A stretch of 64,000 nt of DNA from Mesorhizobium sp. M7A.F.Ca.US.008.03.1.1 (GTDB taxonomy: Bacteria > Pseudomonadota > Alphaproteobacteria > Rhizobiales > Rhizobiaceae): contig NZ_RZRU01000002.1 in NCBI RefSeq assembly GCF_003997495.1, forward strand, positions 470,559 through 534,558, read 5' to 3'. The notes under the pieces were generated by a model, which worked only from the letters and a program-made list of their open reading frames with translations, was not told the DNA's origin and ran no database searches. The position numbers were made by a program, and so were the translations under genes. Of the stretch, positions 54,878 to 63,963 are shown piece by piece. Within the stretch, counting starts at the first letter, position 1. Each line of letters begins with the position of its first letter.

Positions 54878-56143
54878 TCACACCTGTGCCCCATCTTTGG
54901 CGATGCCGCCGGCGACGTTTGTACGCGCCGCGGGCCGCGCAACTTTCGTCACAAAGACGATGACCGCCAGCGTCAGGAAGCACGCGCCGACCAGATAGGG
55001 CGCACCGCCGAAGGTCACCGGCGCGCTTGGCCCGGTGAACCAGGAAAAGATCGCCGTATAGAGCAGCGGCGTGATGATCGAGGTGATCGAGAAGATCGAG
55101 GTCATCGCGCCCTGCAGTTCACCTTGCGCCGAGGGCGGCACCTTGGCGGCGGCGAGACTTCTCAGCGGTGGATCGGCCAGCGCTTCGAGACAGCCGACGA
55201 CGATCACCGCATAGATCATCCAGCCTTGCGAGGCGAAGGCGTAGCCGAAGGCGCTGAGCGCCGTGAACGCAAGACCGATGACCGCCGTCTTCCACTCGCC
55301 AAGCCTGGGGATCACGCGCGGCAGCACCGTCGCCATGACGATCGCTCCGCACAGGCCGAAGGCGCCGAGCGAGAAGCCGATCTGCTGCTCGCTCCAGCCG
55401 TAGCGGTAGTTGGAGACGAACGACCAGACCGCCGGATACATCATGTGCCCGAGCGTCATCAGGAAGAAGGTGAGCCCGATCCAGCCTATGCCTTGGTATT
55501 GGCGCATCTGCAGGAGCGTGCCGACAGGGTTGGCGCGTTTCCACTCGAAGCGGCGGCGGTGCTTGTCATCGAGCGTTTCCGGCAAAAAAAACAACGCGAT
55601 GAGGAAATTCACGAAGGCGAGCCCTGCGGCGAAATAGAACGGCACGCGCGGTCCGAACGTGCCGAGCAGCCCGCCCAGAACCGGCCCGATGACGAAGCCG
55701 ACGCCAAATGCGATGCCGAGCAGGCCGAAATTCTTTGCCCGGTTCTCATCGTTCGAGATATCCGCGATGAAGGCTGAAGTCGTCGAATAGCTGGCGCCCG
55801 AAATGCCGGCCAGCACACGCCCGATGAACAGCATCGGATAGGACCAGGCGACGGCGCAGATCAGATTGTCGATGGAGAAGGTCAGCACCGAGGCGAGCAG
55901 AATCGGCCGCCGTCCGAAGCGGTCGCTCAAGCCGCCCATGATCGGTGCGAAGACGAACTGCATCGCCGCATAGACGAAGAACAGCCAGCCGCCTTCGATC
56001 GCCGCGCCGCTGATGCTGACCCCGGTCAATTCCCGGAGATAGGCCGGCAGCACCGGCATGATCATGCCGAAGCCGATGATGTCGAGCAGCAGCGTGGTGA
56101 AGACGAGCGCAAGGCCCCGTCTGGCGGTTTTGGGGTCGATCAT
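54878..56143 (-). CDS. TetA-type MFS efflux pump
   Basis: A 421-residue, 12-helix transporter. LLDIIGFGMIMPVLPAYLRELTG and GGLSDRFGRRPILLAS are characteristic of class A-G tetracycline/H+ antiporters, as are GVGFVIGPVLGGLLG and the middle loop. In a soil rhizobium the substrate may be a different antibiotic or toxin; resistance should not be assumed. No TetR-type repressor is adjacent. Confidence 0.9.
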   Translation of the reverse strand: MIDPKTARRGLALVFTTLLLDIIGFGMIMPVLPAYLRELTGVSISGAAIEGGWLFFVYAAMQFVFAPIMGGLSDRFGRRPILLASVLTFSIDNLICAVAWSYPMLFIGRVLAGISGASYSTTSAFIADISNDENRAKNFGLLGIAFGVGFVIGPVLGGLLGTFGPRVPFYFAAGLAFVNFLIALFFLPETLDDKHRRRFEWKRANPVGTLLQMRQYQGIGWIGLTFFLMTLGHMMYPAVWSFVSNYRYGWSEQQIGFSLGAFGLCGAIVMATVLPRVIPRLGEWKTAVIGLAFTALSAFGYAFASQGWMIYAVIVVGCLEALADPPLRSLAAAKVPPSAQGELQGAMTSIFSITSIITPLLYTAIFSWFTGPSAPVTFGGAPYLVGACFLTLAVIVFVTKVARPAARTNVAGGIAKDGAQV

Positions 56144-56297
56144 GATGGGTCAAGCTCCTCTGCTCGCCCTGGGGCGCAGGCGGACGCACCTTATAGGCGA
56201 GCCCGCCGCAAGGAACAATAAGGGAACAATGCGGATGCGTTCATCCTGACAGCCCCTGACGGCGTCTTGTCCGTCAGGTCAGTGCCCGAAGCGGCTA

Positions 56298-57218
56298 TCA
56301 GATCGGCCCACTCAGCGTGTTGCACTCCGACAGCTTGCCGCTCTTGTAACCACGCGCCAGCCAGGTCTGCCGCTGCTGCGAGGTGCCGTGGTTGAAGCTT
56401 TCCGGCACGACATAGCCCTGCGTCTTCTTCTGCAGCGTGTCGTCGCCGATCTGCTTGGCGGCATTCAGTGCGCTCTCGATATCGCCCTGCTCCAATATGC
56501 CCTTCTGCGCGGTGTAGTGGGCCCACACACCGGCAAAGCAGTCGGCCTGAAGTTCGATGCGCACCGACATCTGGTTGGCCTCGACCTCGCCCATGCTCTG
56601 CCGCATCTGGTTGAACTTGGACATGATGCCAGTCAGGTTCTGCACATGGTGGCCGACCTCATGCGCGATCACATAGGCACGGGCGAATTCGCCCGAGGCG
56701 CCGAACTGCTGATCGAGCTGCTGGAAGAAGGTCATGTCGAGATAGACCTTGTGGTCGCCGGGACAATAGAACGGTCCGGCCGCCGCGGAGGCAAAGCCGC
56801 AGGCCGAACGGACCTGGCCGGAAAACAGCACCAGCTTGGGATCCTCATAGGTCAACCCTTGCGACTTGAAGATGCCGGTCCAGGTGTCCTCGGTCTCGGC
56901 CAGCACGGTCGCGACGAACTGCTTCATCTCGTCATTGGCCGGTGTGCCACCGTTGTCCTGGCCGCTGTTGTCGGTGATCTGGCCGCCGCCGCCCGGCAGC
57001 AGACCGCCGTCGCCGCCACCCAGGATCGTCGAAGGATCGAAGCCGAAATACCATCCGGCCAGCACCACCAGGATGACGAGGAAGATGCTGCCGCCGCCAC
57101 CGGTGCGGCCGCCGATCGGAATGCGGAACTGGCCACCGCCGCCGCCGAGTCCGCCACCGCCGCTGTCGCTGCGGTCGTCCTCGATATTGTCACTCTGACG
57201 ACGGCCCTTCCAGAGCAT
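56298..57218 (-). CDS. Neutral zinc metallopeptidase (YpfJ family)
   Basis: A 306-residue protein. The N-terminal half begins with a Gly-rich tract and a membrane segment (IFLVILVVLAGWYFGF, about residues 43-60). The catalytic part has the zincin motif HEVGHHVQNL and the later E in AYVIAHEVGHH context, and QADCFAGVWAHYTAQ. It is anchored to the inner membrane with the protease domain probably outside. The physiological target is unknown. Confidence 0.92.
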   Translation of the reverse strand: MLWKGRRQSDNIEDDRSDSGGGGLGGGGGQFRIPIGGRTGGGGSIFLVILVVLAGWYFGFDPSTILGGGDGGLLPGGGGQITDNSGQDNGGTPANDEMKQFVATVLAETEDTWTGIFKSQGLTYEDPKLVLFSGQVRSACGFASAAAGPFYCPGDHKVYLDMTFFQQLDQQFGASGEFARAYVIAHEVGHHVQNLTGIMSKFNQMRQSMGEVEANQMSVRIELQADCFAGVWAHYTAQKGILEQGDIESALNAAKQIGDDTLQKKTQGYVVPESFNHGTSQQRQTWLARGYKSGKLSECNTLSGPI

Positions 57219-57426
57219 GGCAACTCCTCGTGCTGCGAACTACCCATTGTTGCGGGGCTCGACCTAACAAACAAGTATCCCAATGGTTGCGCCAAGTCAC
57301 AGCATTTTTCGGTGGCCGCAAGGCCATGAAAGCCGGTCAGCGGCTACGACGCCAATCCTGAGGCGCACTCCATTGGCCGACTTTCTCAGGTTCGTCGCGT
57401 CGCGTGGCCGGCGTGCAATTGTCCCC

Positions 57427-57935
57427 ATGGCCGAGACCTTGGAAGACCGCCAGTGTCTCGTCCATTGGGGAAGCGAAGGGCGCTTGCGGACGATCGGCCT
57501 GTTCCTGCTGTTGCTGACGGCATTGACTTGTTTCGGCATCGGGTCCGCCCGTGCCGCCATGCTCGATTCCAGCGTTGCCGTCACCGACCCAGCCACCTTG
57601 CAGGCACTGGAGCGCGGCGGACTGTCGATCACCCGCCTGCTGGGGCCAGCGCTCGGCCGAGGCGACGTGCGGGCGTCTGGCCAAGACCGGCTTCAACGAT
57701 TGCATTGCCTCGGGCAAGGACCACAAATTCTGCAACCAGGGAGTTCACCAAGACAGCCGGCCTGCGCGCCTGCGACAAGGCCCATCCCTGCCGCGAGGAT
57801 TATATCTGCACATCAGGTTATGACGATCTGGCGCAAGCGAAAGCCGGCGAAGGCACCTGCATCCCGCCCTATTTCATCTTCCAGTTCCGCGTCGACGGCC
57901 ACCCGCGCAGTTGGGTGCAGGATGTCCGTGAGTGA
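57427..57935 (+). pseudogene. Frameshifted gene for a Cys-rich exported protein
   Basis: Three consecutive frames, each shifted by one base, together read as one protein. MAETLEDRQ...TIGLFLLLLTALTCFGIGSARAAMLDSSVAV (signal-like) is followed, after a shift near 57650, by EATCGRLAKTGFNDCIASGKDHKFCNQ, and after a second shift near 57740 by EFTKTAGLRACDKAHPCREDYICTSGYDDLAQAKAGEGTCIPPYFIFQFRVDGHP. Six or more Cys suggest a disulphide-rich periplasmic protein of about 168 residues. Both shifts need removal of one base (in runs of G). Decay or base-calling error are equally possible. Confidence 0.65.
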
Positions 57936-58019
57936 AGGAACGGTTTGCTGAAAGCGCCGCCACCATGCCCCGGCAGACGGCTTTCGGACCAGAACCGCTG
58001 ACATCAGCCTGAGAGGCGT

Positions 58020-58208
58020 CTAATCTTTCTGCTTGGCGCCGACGCTCTTGCCGTCGGAACTCTTCGAACGCTCCTCGAAACGCGCCTCGCCCTTTTTCAG
58101 GGGGTGGCCGGTTTCGGCCTCGGTCTTGCGCTCATCCCTCGCCGCCGCCTGTTTCAATCCCTCGGCCGCCTGCTTGCCCTTTGCGGTCGGTGCCTGTTCT
58201 ACGCCCAT
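58020..58208 (-). CDS. Small Lys/Glu-rich protein, unknown function
   Basis: A 62-residue charged protein (KGKQAAEGLKQAAARDERKTEAETGHPLKKGEARFEERSKSSDGK) without a signal peptide, likely disordered or helical. GGGAGGAAG lies before the ATG. The best stress-type promoter match of the window (GGAAC-N16-CGTT) is 43 bases upstream. No family is recognised. Confidence 0.72.
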   Translation of the reverse strand: MGVEQAPTAKGKQAAEGLKQAAARDERKTEAETGHPLKKGEARFEERSKSSDGKSVGAKQKD

Positions 58209-58250
58209 CGCTTCCTCCCTTGCCGCGCGACTTGCGCGGGTGTCAGAAGC

Positions 58251-58275
58251 AACGTGCTTCGCGTGCGAGGGTTCC
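58251..58275 (-). promoter_or_regulatory. Consensus EcfG-type promoter
   Basis: On the minus strand GGAAC, 16 bases, CGTT (58251-58254 is AACG and 58271-58275 is GTTCC on the plus strand), 43 bases before the ATG at 58208. It is an exact match to GGAAC-N16-CGTT. Confidence 0.7.
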
Positions 58276-58307
58276 GGGAGGCTGGGGAAATCCGGTGGCG
58301 GTGCGGT

Positions 58308-58760
58308 TCAGCGCGCCGCCGTCATCGCCTTGCGGAAGGCTTCCAGCGTCTCGGCGCTGACATGGTGCTCGATGCCCTCGGCATCGATGCGCGCCGTTTC
58401 GGCACTGACACCGAGCGAGCGCAAGAAAGCTTCCACCGTCTGGTGGCGGATGCGGCTTTCCTCCGCGACCTTGCGGCCGGCATCGGTCAGGAACACGCCG
58501 CGATAAGGTTTTCGCGACACCAAACCGTCGGCACACAGCCTGGTCAGCATCTTGGCCACCGTCGGTTGGGCGACCCCAAGCCGTGCGGCGATGTCGACCT
58601 GGCGCGCCTCGTTGCCGTCTTCGATCAGGTCGGCGATCAGCTCGACATAATCCTCGACCAACGCACTGCGGCGCGCTTCACGCTGCTGCCGGAAGCCCTC
58701 CGAATGAATTTCCGCGTCGAGCAGCGGCTCGCGCGGAACTGGTCTGTTTTTCAGCACCAA
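58308..58760 (-). CDS. mntR: Manganese-responsive regulator MntR (DtxR family)
   Basis: A 150-residue metalloregulator. The helix-turn-helix [67 protein letters not shown] and the later [17 protein letters not shown] carry the His/Asp/Glu ligands of the Mn site in the DtxR/MntR fold. It represses mntH when Mn2+ is plentiful. The divergent mntH gene is the obvious target. Confidence 0.93.
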   Translation of the reverse strand: MVLKNRPVPREPLLDAEIHSEGFRQQREARRSALVEDYVELIADLIEDGNEARQVDIAARLGVAQPTVAKMLTRLCADGLVSRKPYRGVFLTDAGRKVAEESRIRHQTVEAFLRSLGVSAETARIDAEGIEHHVSAETLEAFRKAMTAAR

Positions 58761-58918
58761 TACGCGCTCCTCCCAGGACTATTTGCCATCCATGCTTTCA
58801 TAGCACGGGCTCTGATTCTTCGGGCCGTTTATTTGCATTCCGAAACAGGTGCAACCCGGGCTTCCGATTGCGGTTTTCGCCCGATAACCGCCAGCAGAAC
58901 AAAAAGCACTGACAATGA

Positions 58919-58941
58919 AATATAGCATATTGCATAATGTT
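58919..58941. promoter_or_regulatory. Candidate MntR-binding site upstream of mntH
   Basis: AATATAGC-ATATT-GCATAATGTT, about 55 bases before mntH, resembles the E. coli MntR box (AACATAGC...GCTATGTT) in both halves with imperfect symmetry. Confidence 0.45.
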
Positions 58942-58996
58942 GAGCCATGGCATAGCTTAAGGCAACATCGTCCAGTCTCGCGGAAAGCCCTCCTTC

Positions 58997-60361
58997 ATGT
59001 CTGAAGCCGAAGCCACAGCCTCCCGTTCCTCATGGCGGTTCGCCAGGCCCGACGAGGACGAGCAGCCCAGCCTGCGCGAAGTCAATTCCTCCATCGCCGT
59101 GCCGAACTCGGGCGTCTGGTTTCGTCGCCTGTTCGCCTTCATGGGTCCCGGTTACATGGTCTCGGTCGGCTATATGGACCCGGGCAACTGGGCGACGGAC
59201 CTCGCCGGCGGCGCGCAGTTCGGCTACACGCTGCTGTTCATCATCATGCTGTCCAACCTGATGGCAATCCTTTTGCAGGCGCTGGCGGCACGGCTCGGCA
59301 TCGCCACCGGCCGCGACCTCGCCCAGGCCTGCCGCGCCTACTACCCCCGGCCGGTCAATTTCGTGCTGTGGATCGCCTGCGAACTGGCCATCATCGCCTG
59401 CGATCTGGCCGAAGTCATCGGCACCGCGATCGCGCTGCAACTTCTGTTCGGCATTCCGCTGATCGGCGGCGCCATGCTGACGGCGCTCGATGCCTTCCTC
59501 GTGCTGCTGCTGATGAACAAGGGTTTTCGCTATCTCGAAGCCTTCGTCATCGCGCTGCTGATCATCATCTTCAGCTGCTTTGCCATCCAGATCTTCGTCG
59601 CCGCCCCGCCGGCCGGCTCGATCCTGCATGCCATGTTCGTGCCGTCGTCGGAAATCGTCACCAATCCGGCGATGCTCTACATCGCCATCGGCATCATCGG
59701 CGCCACCGTCATGCCGCATAATCTCTATCTGCACTCCTCGATCGTGCAGACCCGCGCCTATGAACGCACCGACAAGGGCAAGCGCGATGCCATCAAATGG
59801 GCAACGACGGACTCGACCATCGCCCTGATGCTGGCGCTGTTCGTCAACGCCTCGATCCTGATCGTGTCTGCGGTCGCCTTCCATAACACCGGCCATCAGG
59901 ATGTCGCAGAGATCGGCCAGGCCTTCGAGCTATTGTCGCCGCTTCTGGGCCTCAGCATCGCCTCAATCCTGTTCGCGGTGGCACTGCTGGCTTCCGGCCT
60001 GAACTCGACGGTGACCGCGACGCTTGCCGGCCAGATTGTGATGGAGGGCTTCTTGCGCCTGCGCATTCCCAACTGGGCGCGCCGGCTCTTGACACGCGGC
60101 CTCGCCATCATCCCGGTGGTGATCGTCACCGCGCTCTATGGCGAGAAGGGCACCGGCCAGTTGCTGGTGTTCAGCCAGGTGATCCTGTCGATGCAACTGC
60201 CCTTCGCGGTCATCCCGCTGGTGCAGTTCGTCTCCGACAAGAAGAAGATGGGCAACCTCGCCATTCCGCGCGGCGTCGCAGCCCTTGCCTGGGTGGTCGC
60301 GGCGATCATCCTGGTGCTCAACTTCAAGCTGCTCTACGATACCATGTTCGGGGTCGGCTGA
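58997..60361 (+). CDS. mntH: Nramp-family Mn2+/Fe2+ transporter MntH
   Basis: A 454-residue, 11-helix proton-coupled divalent metal importer. The Nramp motif DPGNWATD (TM1) and [10 protein letters not shown] (TM6) are both present, which bind Mn2+ by Asp, Asn and Met. The N-terminus has a long polar tail of about 45 residues. It is divergent from mntR. Confidence 0.96.
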   Translation: MSEAEATASRSSWRFARPDEDEQPSLREVNSSIAVPNSGVWFRRLFAFMGPGYMVSVGYMDPGNWATDLAGGAQFGYTLLFIIMLSNLMAILLQALAARLGIATGRDLAQACRAYYPRPVNFVLWIACELAIIACDLAEVIGTAIALQLLFGIPLIGGAMLTALDAFLVLLLMNKGFRYLEAFVIALLIIIFSCFAIQIFVAAPPAGSILHAMFVPSSEIVTNPAMLYIAIGIIGATVMPHNLYLHSSIVQTRAYERTDKGKRDAIKWATTDSTIALMLALFVNASILIVSAVAFHNTGHQDVAEIGQAFELLSPLLGLSIASILFAVALLASGLNSTVTATLAGQIVMEGFLRLRIPNWARRLLTRGLAIIPVVIVTALYGEKGTGQLLVFSQVILSMQLPFAVIPLVQFVSDKKKMGNLAIPRGVAALAWVVAAIILVLNFKLLYDTMFGVG

Positions 60362-60435
60362 GCTCCGTCCCGCCGGGAAATCGCCTGCCCTTTGTGCAGG
60401 GGGGCTAGTCTCGCGACAAATCGGCAATCCGCGCT

Positions 60436-61293
60436 ATGTTCTCCGGCATCATGACCCGGATTGAAGACATCAGGAAATTCTACGCGCGGCTGATGGCCGC
60501 CAATGCCGGCTCGCCCGACCCACGCCTGGAGGCGGTTTTCGCCGAGGTGCCGCGCGAAGCGTTTCTCGGTCCCGGACCGTGGACGATCATCGCCGGCAAC
60601 GGCAAGGTCACGACGCCAAGCGCCGATCCGGCGCACATCTACCAGAATGTGCTGGTGGCGCTCGACGACGATAAGGGCATCAACAATGGCGAGCCCTTCC
60701 TGCATGCCATGTGGATTGGAAAGCTTGAACCGAAACCCGGTGAGGCGGTCTGCCATATCGGCGCCGGCACCGGCTACTACACCGCCGTGCTGGCCAGGCT
60801 GGTTTCGCCAGGCGGCACCGTCACCGCTTTCGAACTCGACGAGGAGCTGGCCGATCTCGCGCGACAAAATCTCGAAGCCTATGGCAATGCGGCGGTGGTC
60901 CATGGCAATGCCGTGACGACGCCGTTGCCACCATCCGACATCATCTATGTCAATGCCGGGGTCGTAGCGCCGCCGGCCGGATGGCTGAAGGCGCTGCGGC
61001 CCGGCGGCCGCATGATCTTTCCCTGGCGGCCGGCCGAGCGCGTCCCGCTGGCGGTGATGGCGACCCGCACGCAAAAAGGCTTCACCTGCGATCCGTTCAT
61101 GCGGTCGTGGTTCATTCCCTGTGTCGGCGCCTCGGTCGCGGACCCCGATGCAACGATCCCCACCCGGGAGCAGGCCGCGCGCAGCCGCTCGATCTGGCTG
61201 GTGCAGGACAAGGCGCCGGACGACACCGCCACCGCCATATCGGCGGATGTCTGGTTTTCATCGGAAAATATCGAAGCCGGACCTCGCAAATGA
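60436..61293 (+). CDS. Protein-L-isoaspartate O-methyltransferase-family protein
   Basis: A 285-residue protein with a SAM-binding fold (AVCHIGAGTGYYTAVLARLVSPGGTVTAFELDEELADLARQNL). The opening IEDIRKFYARLMAANAGSPDPRLEAVFAEVPREAFLGPG resembles PCMT-type enzymes. In place of the classical QP(T/V)VSAP region it reads TTPSADPAHIYQNVLVALD, so the substrate may differ from isoaspartyl residues. A second ATG at 60451 is an alternative start. Confidence 0.85.
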   Translation: MFSGIMTRIEDIRKFYARLMAANAGSPDPRLEAVFAEVPREAFLGPGPWTIIAGNGKVTTPSADPAHIYQNVLVALDDDKGINNGEPFLHAMWIGKLEPKPGEAVCHIGAGTGYYTAVLARLVSPGGTVTAFELDEELADLARQNLEAYGNAAVVHGNAVTTPLPPSDIIYVNAGVVAPPAGWLKALRPGGRMIFPWRPAERVPLAVMATRTQKGFTCDPFMRSWFIPCVGASVADPDATIPTREQAARSRSIWLVQDKAPDDTATAISADVWFSSENIEAGPRK

Positions 61294-61402
61294 CAGCGGT
61301 TTGCCAAAATTTCTTATGTCCTGTCGGACCGGTGGCTCGCCGAGCGTCCTTGGGCTGAAGTCCGGCCACCGACGGCGTGGATCGAAGAACGGGAGCATTG
61401 GA

Positions 61403-62053
61403 ATGAGAAAGATCATCTCTGCGACATTCGTCAGCCTCGACGGCGTCATGCAGGCGCCCGGCGGCCCGGAAGAGGATCCGGTCGGCGGCTTCAAGTTCGG
61501 CGGCTGGACCTTCCATTACTTCGACGAGGCGGGGGGCGCGGCGATGAATGAACTGTTCTCCAAGCCTTTCGCCCTGCTGCTCGGCCGCAGAACCTACGAC
61601 ATCTTCGCCGCCTACTGGCCGTATCAGAAAGATCCGATCGCGGATGCCTTCAACCCCGCGACCAAATATGTCGCGACGCATCGGCCCGACACCGTCACCT
61701 GGCAGAACACGCAATCGCTTGGGCCGGATATCGTCGCGACATTGCGCCGCCTCAAGCAGGAGGATGGACCTGACCTGCTCATCCAGGGATCTGGCGATCT
61801 GATCCAGACCTTGCTCGCCAACGGGCTGATCGACGAGATCCGGCTGATGATCTTCCCGCTGTTGCTGGGCAAGGGCAAGCGGCTGTTCGGCGATGCCGCG
61901 ATGCCGGCCGCCTTCAAGCTTGTCAAGTCGCAGACAACCAGCACCGGCGTCATTATGGCGACCTACGAACGATCAGGCGAGATCGAGGTCGGGTCGTTTG
62001 TCACAGGGGAGCCGTCCGACGCCGAGCTCGAGCGACGCAAGAACTGGAAGTAG
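61403..62053 (+). CDS. Dihydrofolate reductase/RibD C-terminal-family protein
   Basis: A 216-residue protein of the RibD_C/DHFR-like fold: KIISATFVSLDGVMQAPGGPEED at the start, ALLLGRRTYDIFAAYWPY, then DLLIQGSGDLIQTLLANGLIDEIRLMIFPLLLGKGKRLF. Members bind NADPH and reduce pteridine-like or other substrates; YyaP-type proteins have unknown substrates. GGGAG precedes the ATG. Confidence 0.9.
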   Translation: MRKIISATFVSLDGVMQAPGGPEEDPVGGFKFGGWTFHYFDEAGGAAMNELFSKPFALLLGRRTYDIFAAYWPYQKDPIADAFNPATKYVATHRPDTVTWQNTQSLGPDIVATLRRLKQEDGPDLLIQGSGDLIQTLLANGLIDEIRLMIFPLLLGKGKRLFGDAAMPAAFKLVKSQTTSTGVIMATYERSGEIEVGSFVTGEPSDAELERRKNWK

Positions 62054-62084
62054 CAGGAACTGGGTTCCTCGCTCCGCGATGAAA

Positions 62085-62155
62085 GATCGACCCCCACTCC
62101 GTCGAGCTTCGCTCGACACCTCTCCCCCGATCGACGGGGTAGAGGAGCCCAAGTT
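62085..62155. repeat. Palindromic intergenic element
   Basis: Holds a 7-bp hairpin (GTCGAGC-TTC-GCTCGAC, 62101-62117) and a second palindrome (CCTCTCCCCC...CGGGGTAGAGG). The wording matches dispersed rhizobial repeats seen between genes. It sits between convergent genes and may end both transcripts. Confidence 0.55.
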
Positions 62156-62167
62156 CTGAGTAGAACC

Positions 62168-63046
62168 TCAAGCCGCCTGCGCCCGCCGCGCCAGACCGTC
62201 GCGGATATGCCGCGCGAATTCCTGCGCCGCCGGCCCTACCCCATGCCTCGGCAGATGCAGGTTGATGGCAAAATTCGGCAGCGGCGGCAGGCCGGACTCC
62301 GATGGCAATATGTCGAGATCGGCCGGCACTGTCGAAGCCAGCCAGGTGGTGACCGCGAGGTCGGAGCGCACCGTCGCGGTCGTCGCATCGATGTTGCCGT
62401 TTTCGAACACAGTGCGCCACTCCAGCCCATGCTCACCGAGCGCCGCCAGCACCGCCGGACGGAAGGCGCAGGTGTCGGCGACGATCGAGACCGGCAGCGG
62501 CCGCTTGGCGCGGGCAATGCCGCCCTTGGCACCGACCCAGACCAGCCGGTCGATGGCAAGGCATTCGCCCGCCGACGGGCCGACGCGTTCCTCGATCACC
62601 GCAAGGTCGATGGTCCCGGCCGCAAGGGCAGCAGTCAGTTCCGGCGACGAGGCGCAGACCAGCGATATCTCGACTTGCGGATAGGTCTCGGCATAGGTCT
62701 TCAGCACCGGCGCCAGCAAGGTGCCGACAAGGTCGTAGGGCACGCCGAGCCGCACCTCGCCGGCCACCGGTGTTCCAGCCATCTCGGCCCAAATCTCGTC
62801 ATTCAAGGCCAGCAGCCGCTTTCCCTTGCCGAACAGCTGTTCACCGGCGCGCGTCAGCCGCAAGCCGCGCCGGTCACGCTCAAAGAGGCTCGAGCCAAAC
62901 GCCTCCTCCAGCCGCTTGACCTGCTGGCTGACAGCACCTTGCGTCAGGTGCAGCGCATTGGCCGCCGCCGTCATGCTGGCCTTGTCGGCGACGGTGATGA
63001 AGGTGCGGATCAGCGCCATGTCGAGATTTCGGATCATGACCAGCAT
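62168..63046 (-). CDS. LysR-family transcriptional regulator
   Basis: A 292-residue regulator. The N-terminal LDMALIRTFITVADKASMTAAANALHLTQGAVSQQVKRLEEAFGSSLFERDRRGLRLT is a typical winged helix. The effector domain has the LysR pattern (EVRLGVPYDLVGTLLAPVLKTYAETYP). Start options are 63082, 63046 and 63037; the ATG at 63046 has AGGATGG upstream. It is divergent from a LysE-family exporter and may control it. Confidence 0.92.
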   Translation of the reverse strand: MLVMIRNLDMALIRTFITVADKASMTAAANALHLTQGAVSQQVKRLEEAFGSSLFERDRRGLRLTRAGEQLFGKGKRLLALNDEIWAEMAGTPVAGEVRLGVPYDLVGTLLAPVLKTYAETYPQVEISLVCASSPELTAALAAGTIDLAVIEERVGPSAGECLAIDRLVWVGAKGGIARAKRPLPVSIVADTCAFRPAVLAALGEHGLEWRTVFENGNIDATTATVRSDLAVTTWLASTVPADLDILPSESGLPPLPNFAINLHLPRHGVGPAAQEFARHIRDGLARRAQAA

Positions 63047-63135
63047 TATCCATCCTAATGCTGACCATAGCAAACATTGCATTTACTGAAGTTCACGCGC
63101 GGCTACGATCGCAGCCCTCTCACAGAGGACGCCCC

Positions 63136-63735
63136 ATGCTCGAGCCCATCATCCCGCTCATCCTGTTTGCGATCGTTGCCACCACCACGCCCGGCATCGC
63201 CACCACCCTGTCGACGGCGTCCGGCGCGCAATTCGGCTTTCGCCGTTCCGTGCCTCTACTGGTCGGCAGCGCTGCCGGCCTCGCCACCGTCACGGGTGCC
63301 GCCGCCGCCGGGCTCGCCGGCCTGCTGCTCGCCATGCCTTCGCTACAACTGGCCATGAAGGTCATCGGCTCGCTCTATCTCATCTGGCTGGCGATCAAGA
63401 TCGGCCGCAGCGGACCGCCCAACCTGGATGTGACCATGGCCAGGCCGAACAGCTTTCTCGGCGGCGCCGGCATTCAATGGATGAACCCGAAGGGTTGGGC
63501 GATGGGACTGGGCGCCGCGGCGTCGTTCGCGGCATTGGCCAGCGGTCCGATGCAGCTCGCGCTGCTGCTCGGCGCCACCTTCGGCCTCGCCGCCGCCGCC
63601 TCGCTTTCACTGTGGTGCGTGGCCGGCATGGTGCTGGCGCGGCTGCTGAAAACCGAATGGCAATGGCGCACGCTCAACATCGTGCTGGCACTGGTGCTCG
63701 CCGCCTCGATCATCCCGATGTGGCGGACGGCGTAG
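63136..63735 (+). CDS. LysE-family amino acid exporter
   Basis: A 199-residue, 5-6-helix membrane protein (LILFAIVATTTPGIATTLSTASGAQFGFRRSVPLLVGSAAGLA; GIQWMNPKGWAMGLGAAASF). The TTTPGIATTLSTASGAQFG region corresponds to the family's N-terminal signature. It exports amino acids or similar solutes. AGAGGA lies before the ATG. It is divergent from the LysR gene at 63046. Confidence 0.9.
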   Translation: MLEPIIPLILFAIVATTTPGIATTLSTASGAQFGFRRSVPLLVGSAAGLATVTGAAAAGLAGLLLAMPSLQLAMKVIGSLYLIWLAIKIGRSGPPNLDVTMARPNSFLGGAGIQWMNPKGWAMGLGAAASFAALASGPMQLALLLGATFGLAAAASLSLWCVAGMVLARLLKTEWQWRTLNIVLALVLAASIIPMWRTA

Positions 63736-63770
63736 AGGCTTGCAGCCCAGTGCCGCAATGTCTGCGCCTG

Positions 63771-63881
63771 CACCCCCACCCGGACCTTCGGTCCGACCTC
63801 CCCACAAGGGGGAGGTGGGAGCGCACCCTTTCCACGCCTCAAGGGATGGCGCTTTCTCACCCTCCCCCTTGTGGGCAGGGG
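63771..63881. repeat. Rhizobial-type palindromic intergenic repeat
   Basis: CGGACC-TTC-GGTCCG (63781-63795) and ACCTCCCC...GGGGAGGT (63796-63816), followed by CACCCTCCCCCTTGTGGGCAGGGG. This string is typical of dispersed repeats in Mesorhizobium. It sits just after the LysE-family gene. Confidence 0.6.
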
Positions 63882-63963
63882 AATCGCAGATAAGTTGATT
63901 GTGTATTGCCAAGCAGCAGAAGAAGGATTCTTGAGAGGCTTTCTCGAAGCAGAGGAGGCTGTG

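Noticed and set aside
56298..57218. Gly-rich head of the zinc peptidase as a collagen-like repeat
   Set aside because: It lacks a Gly-X-Y period and is ordinary low-complexity sequence before a membrane helix.
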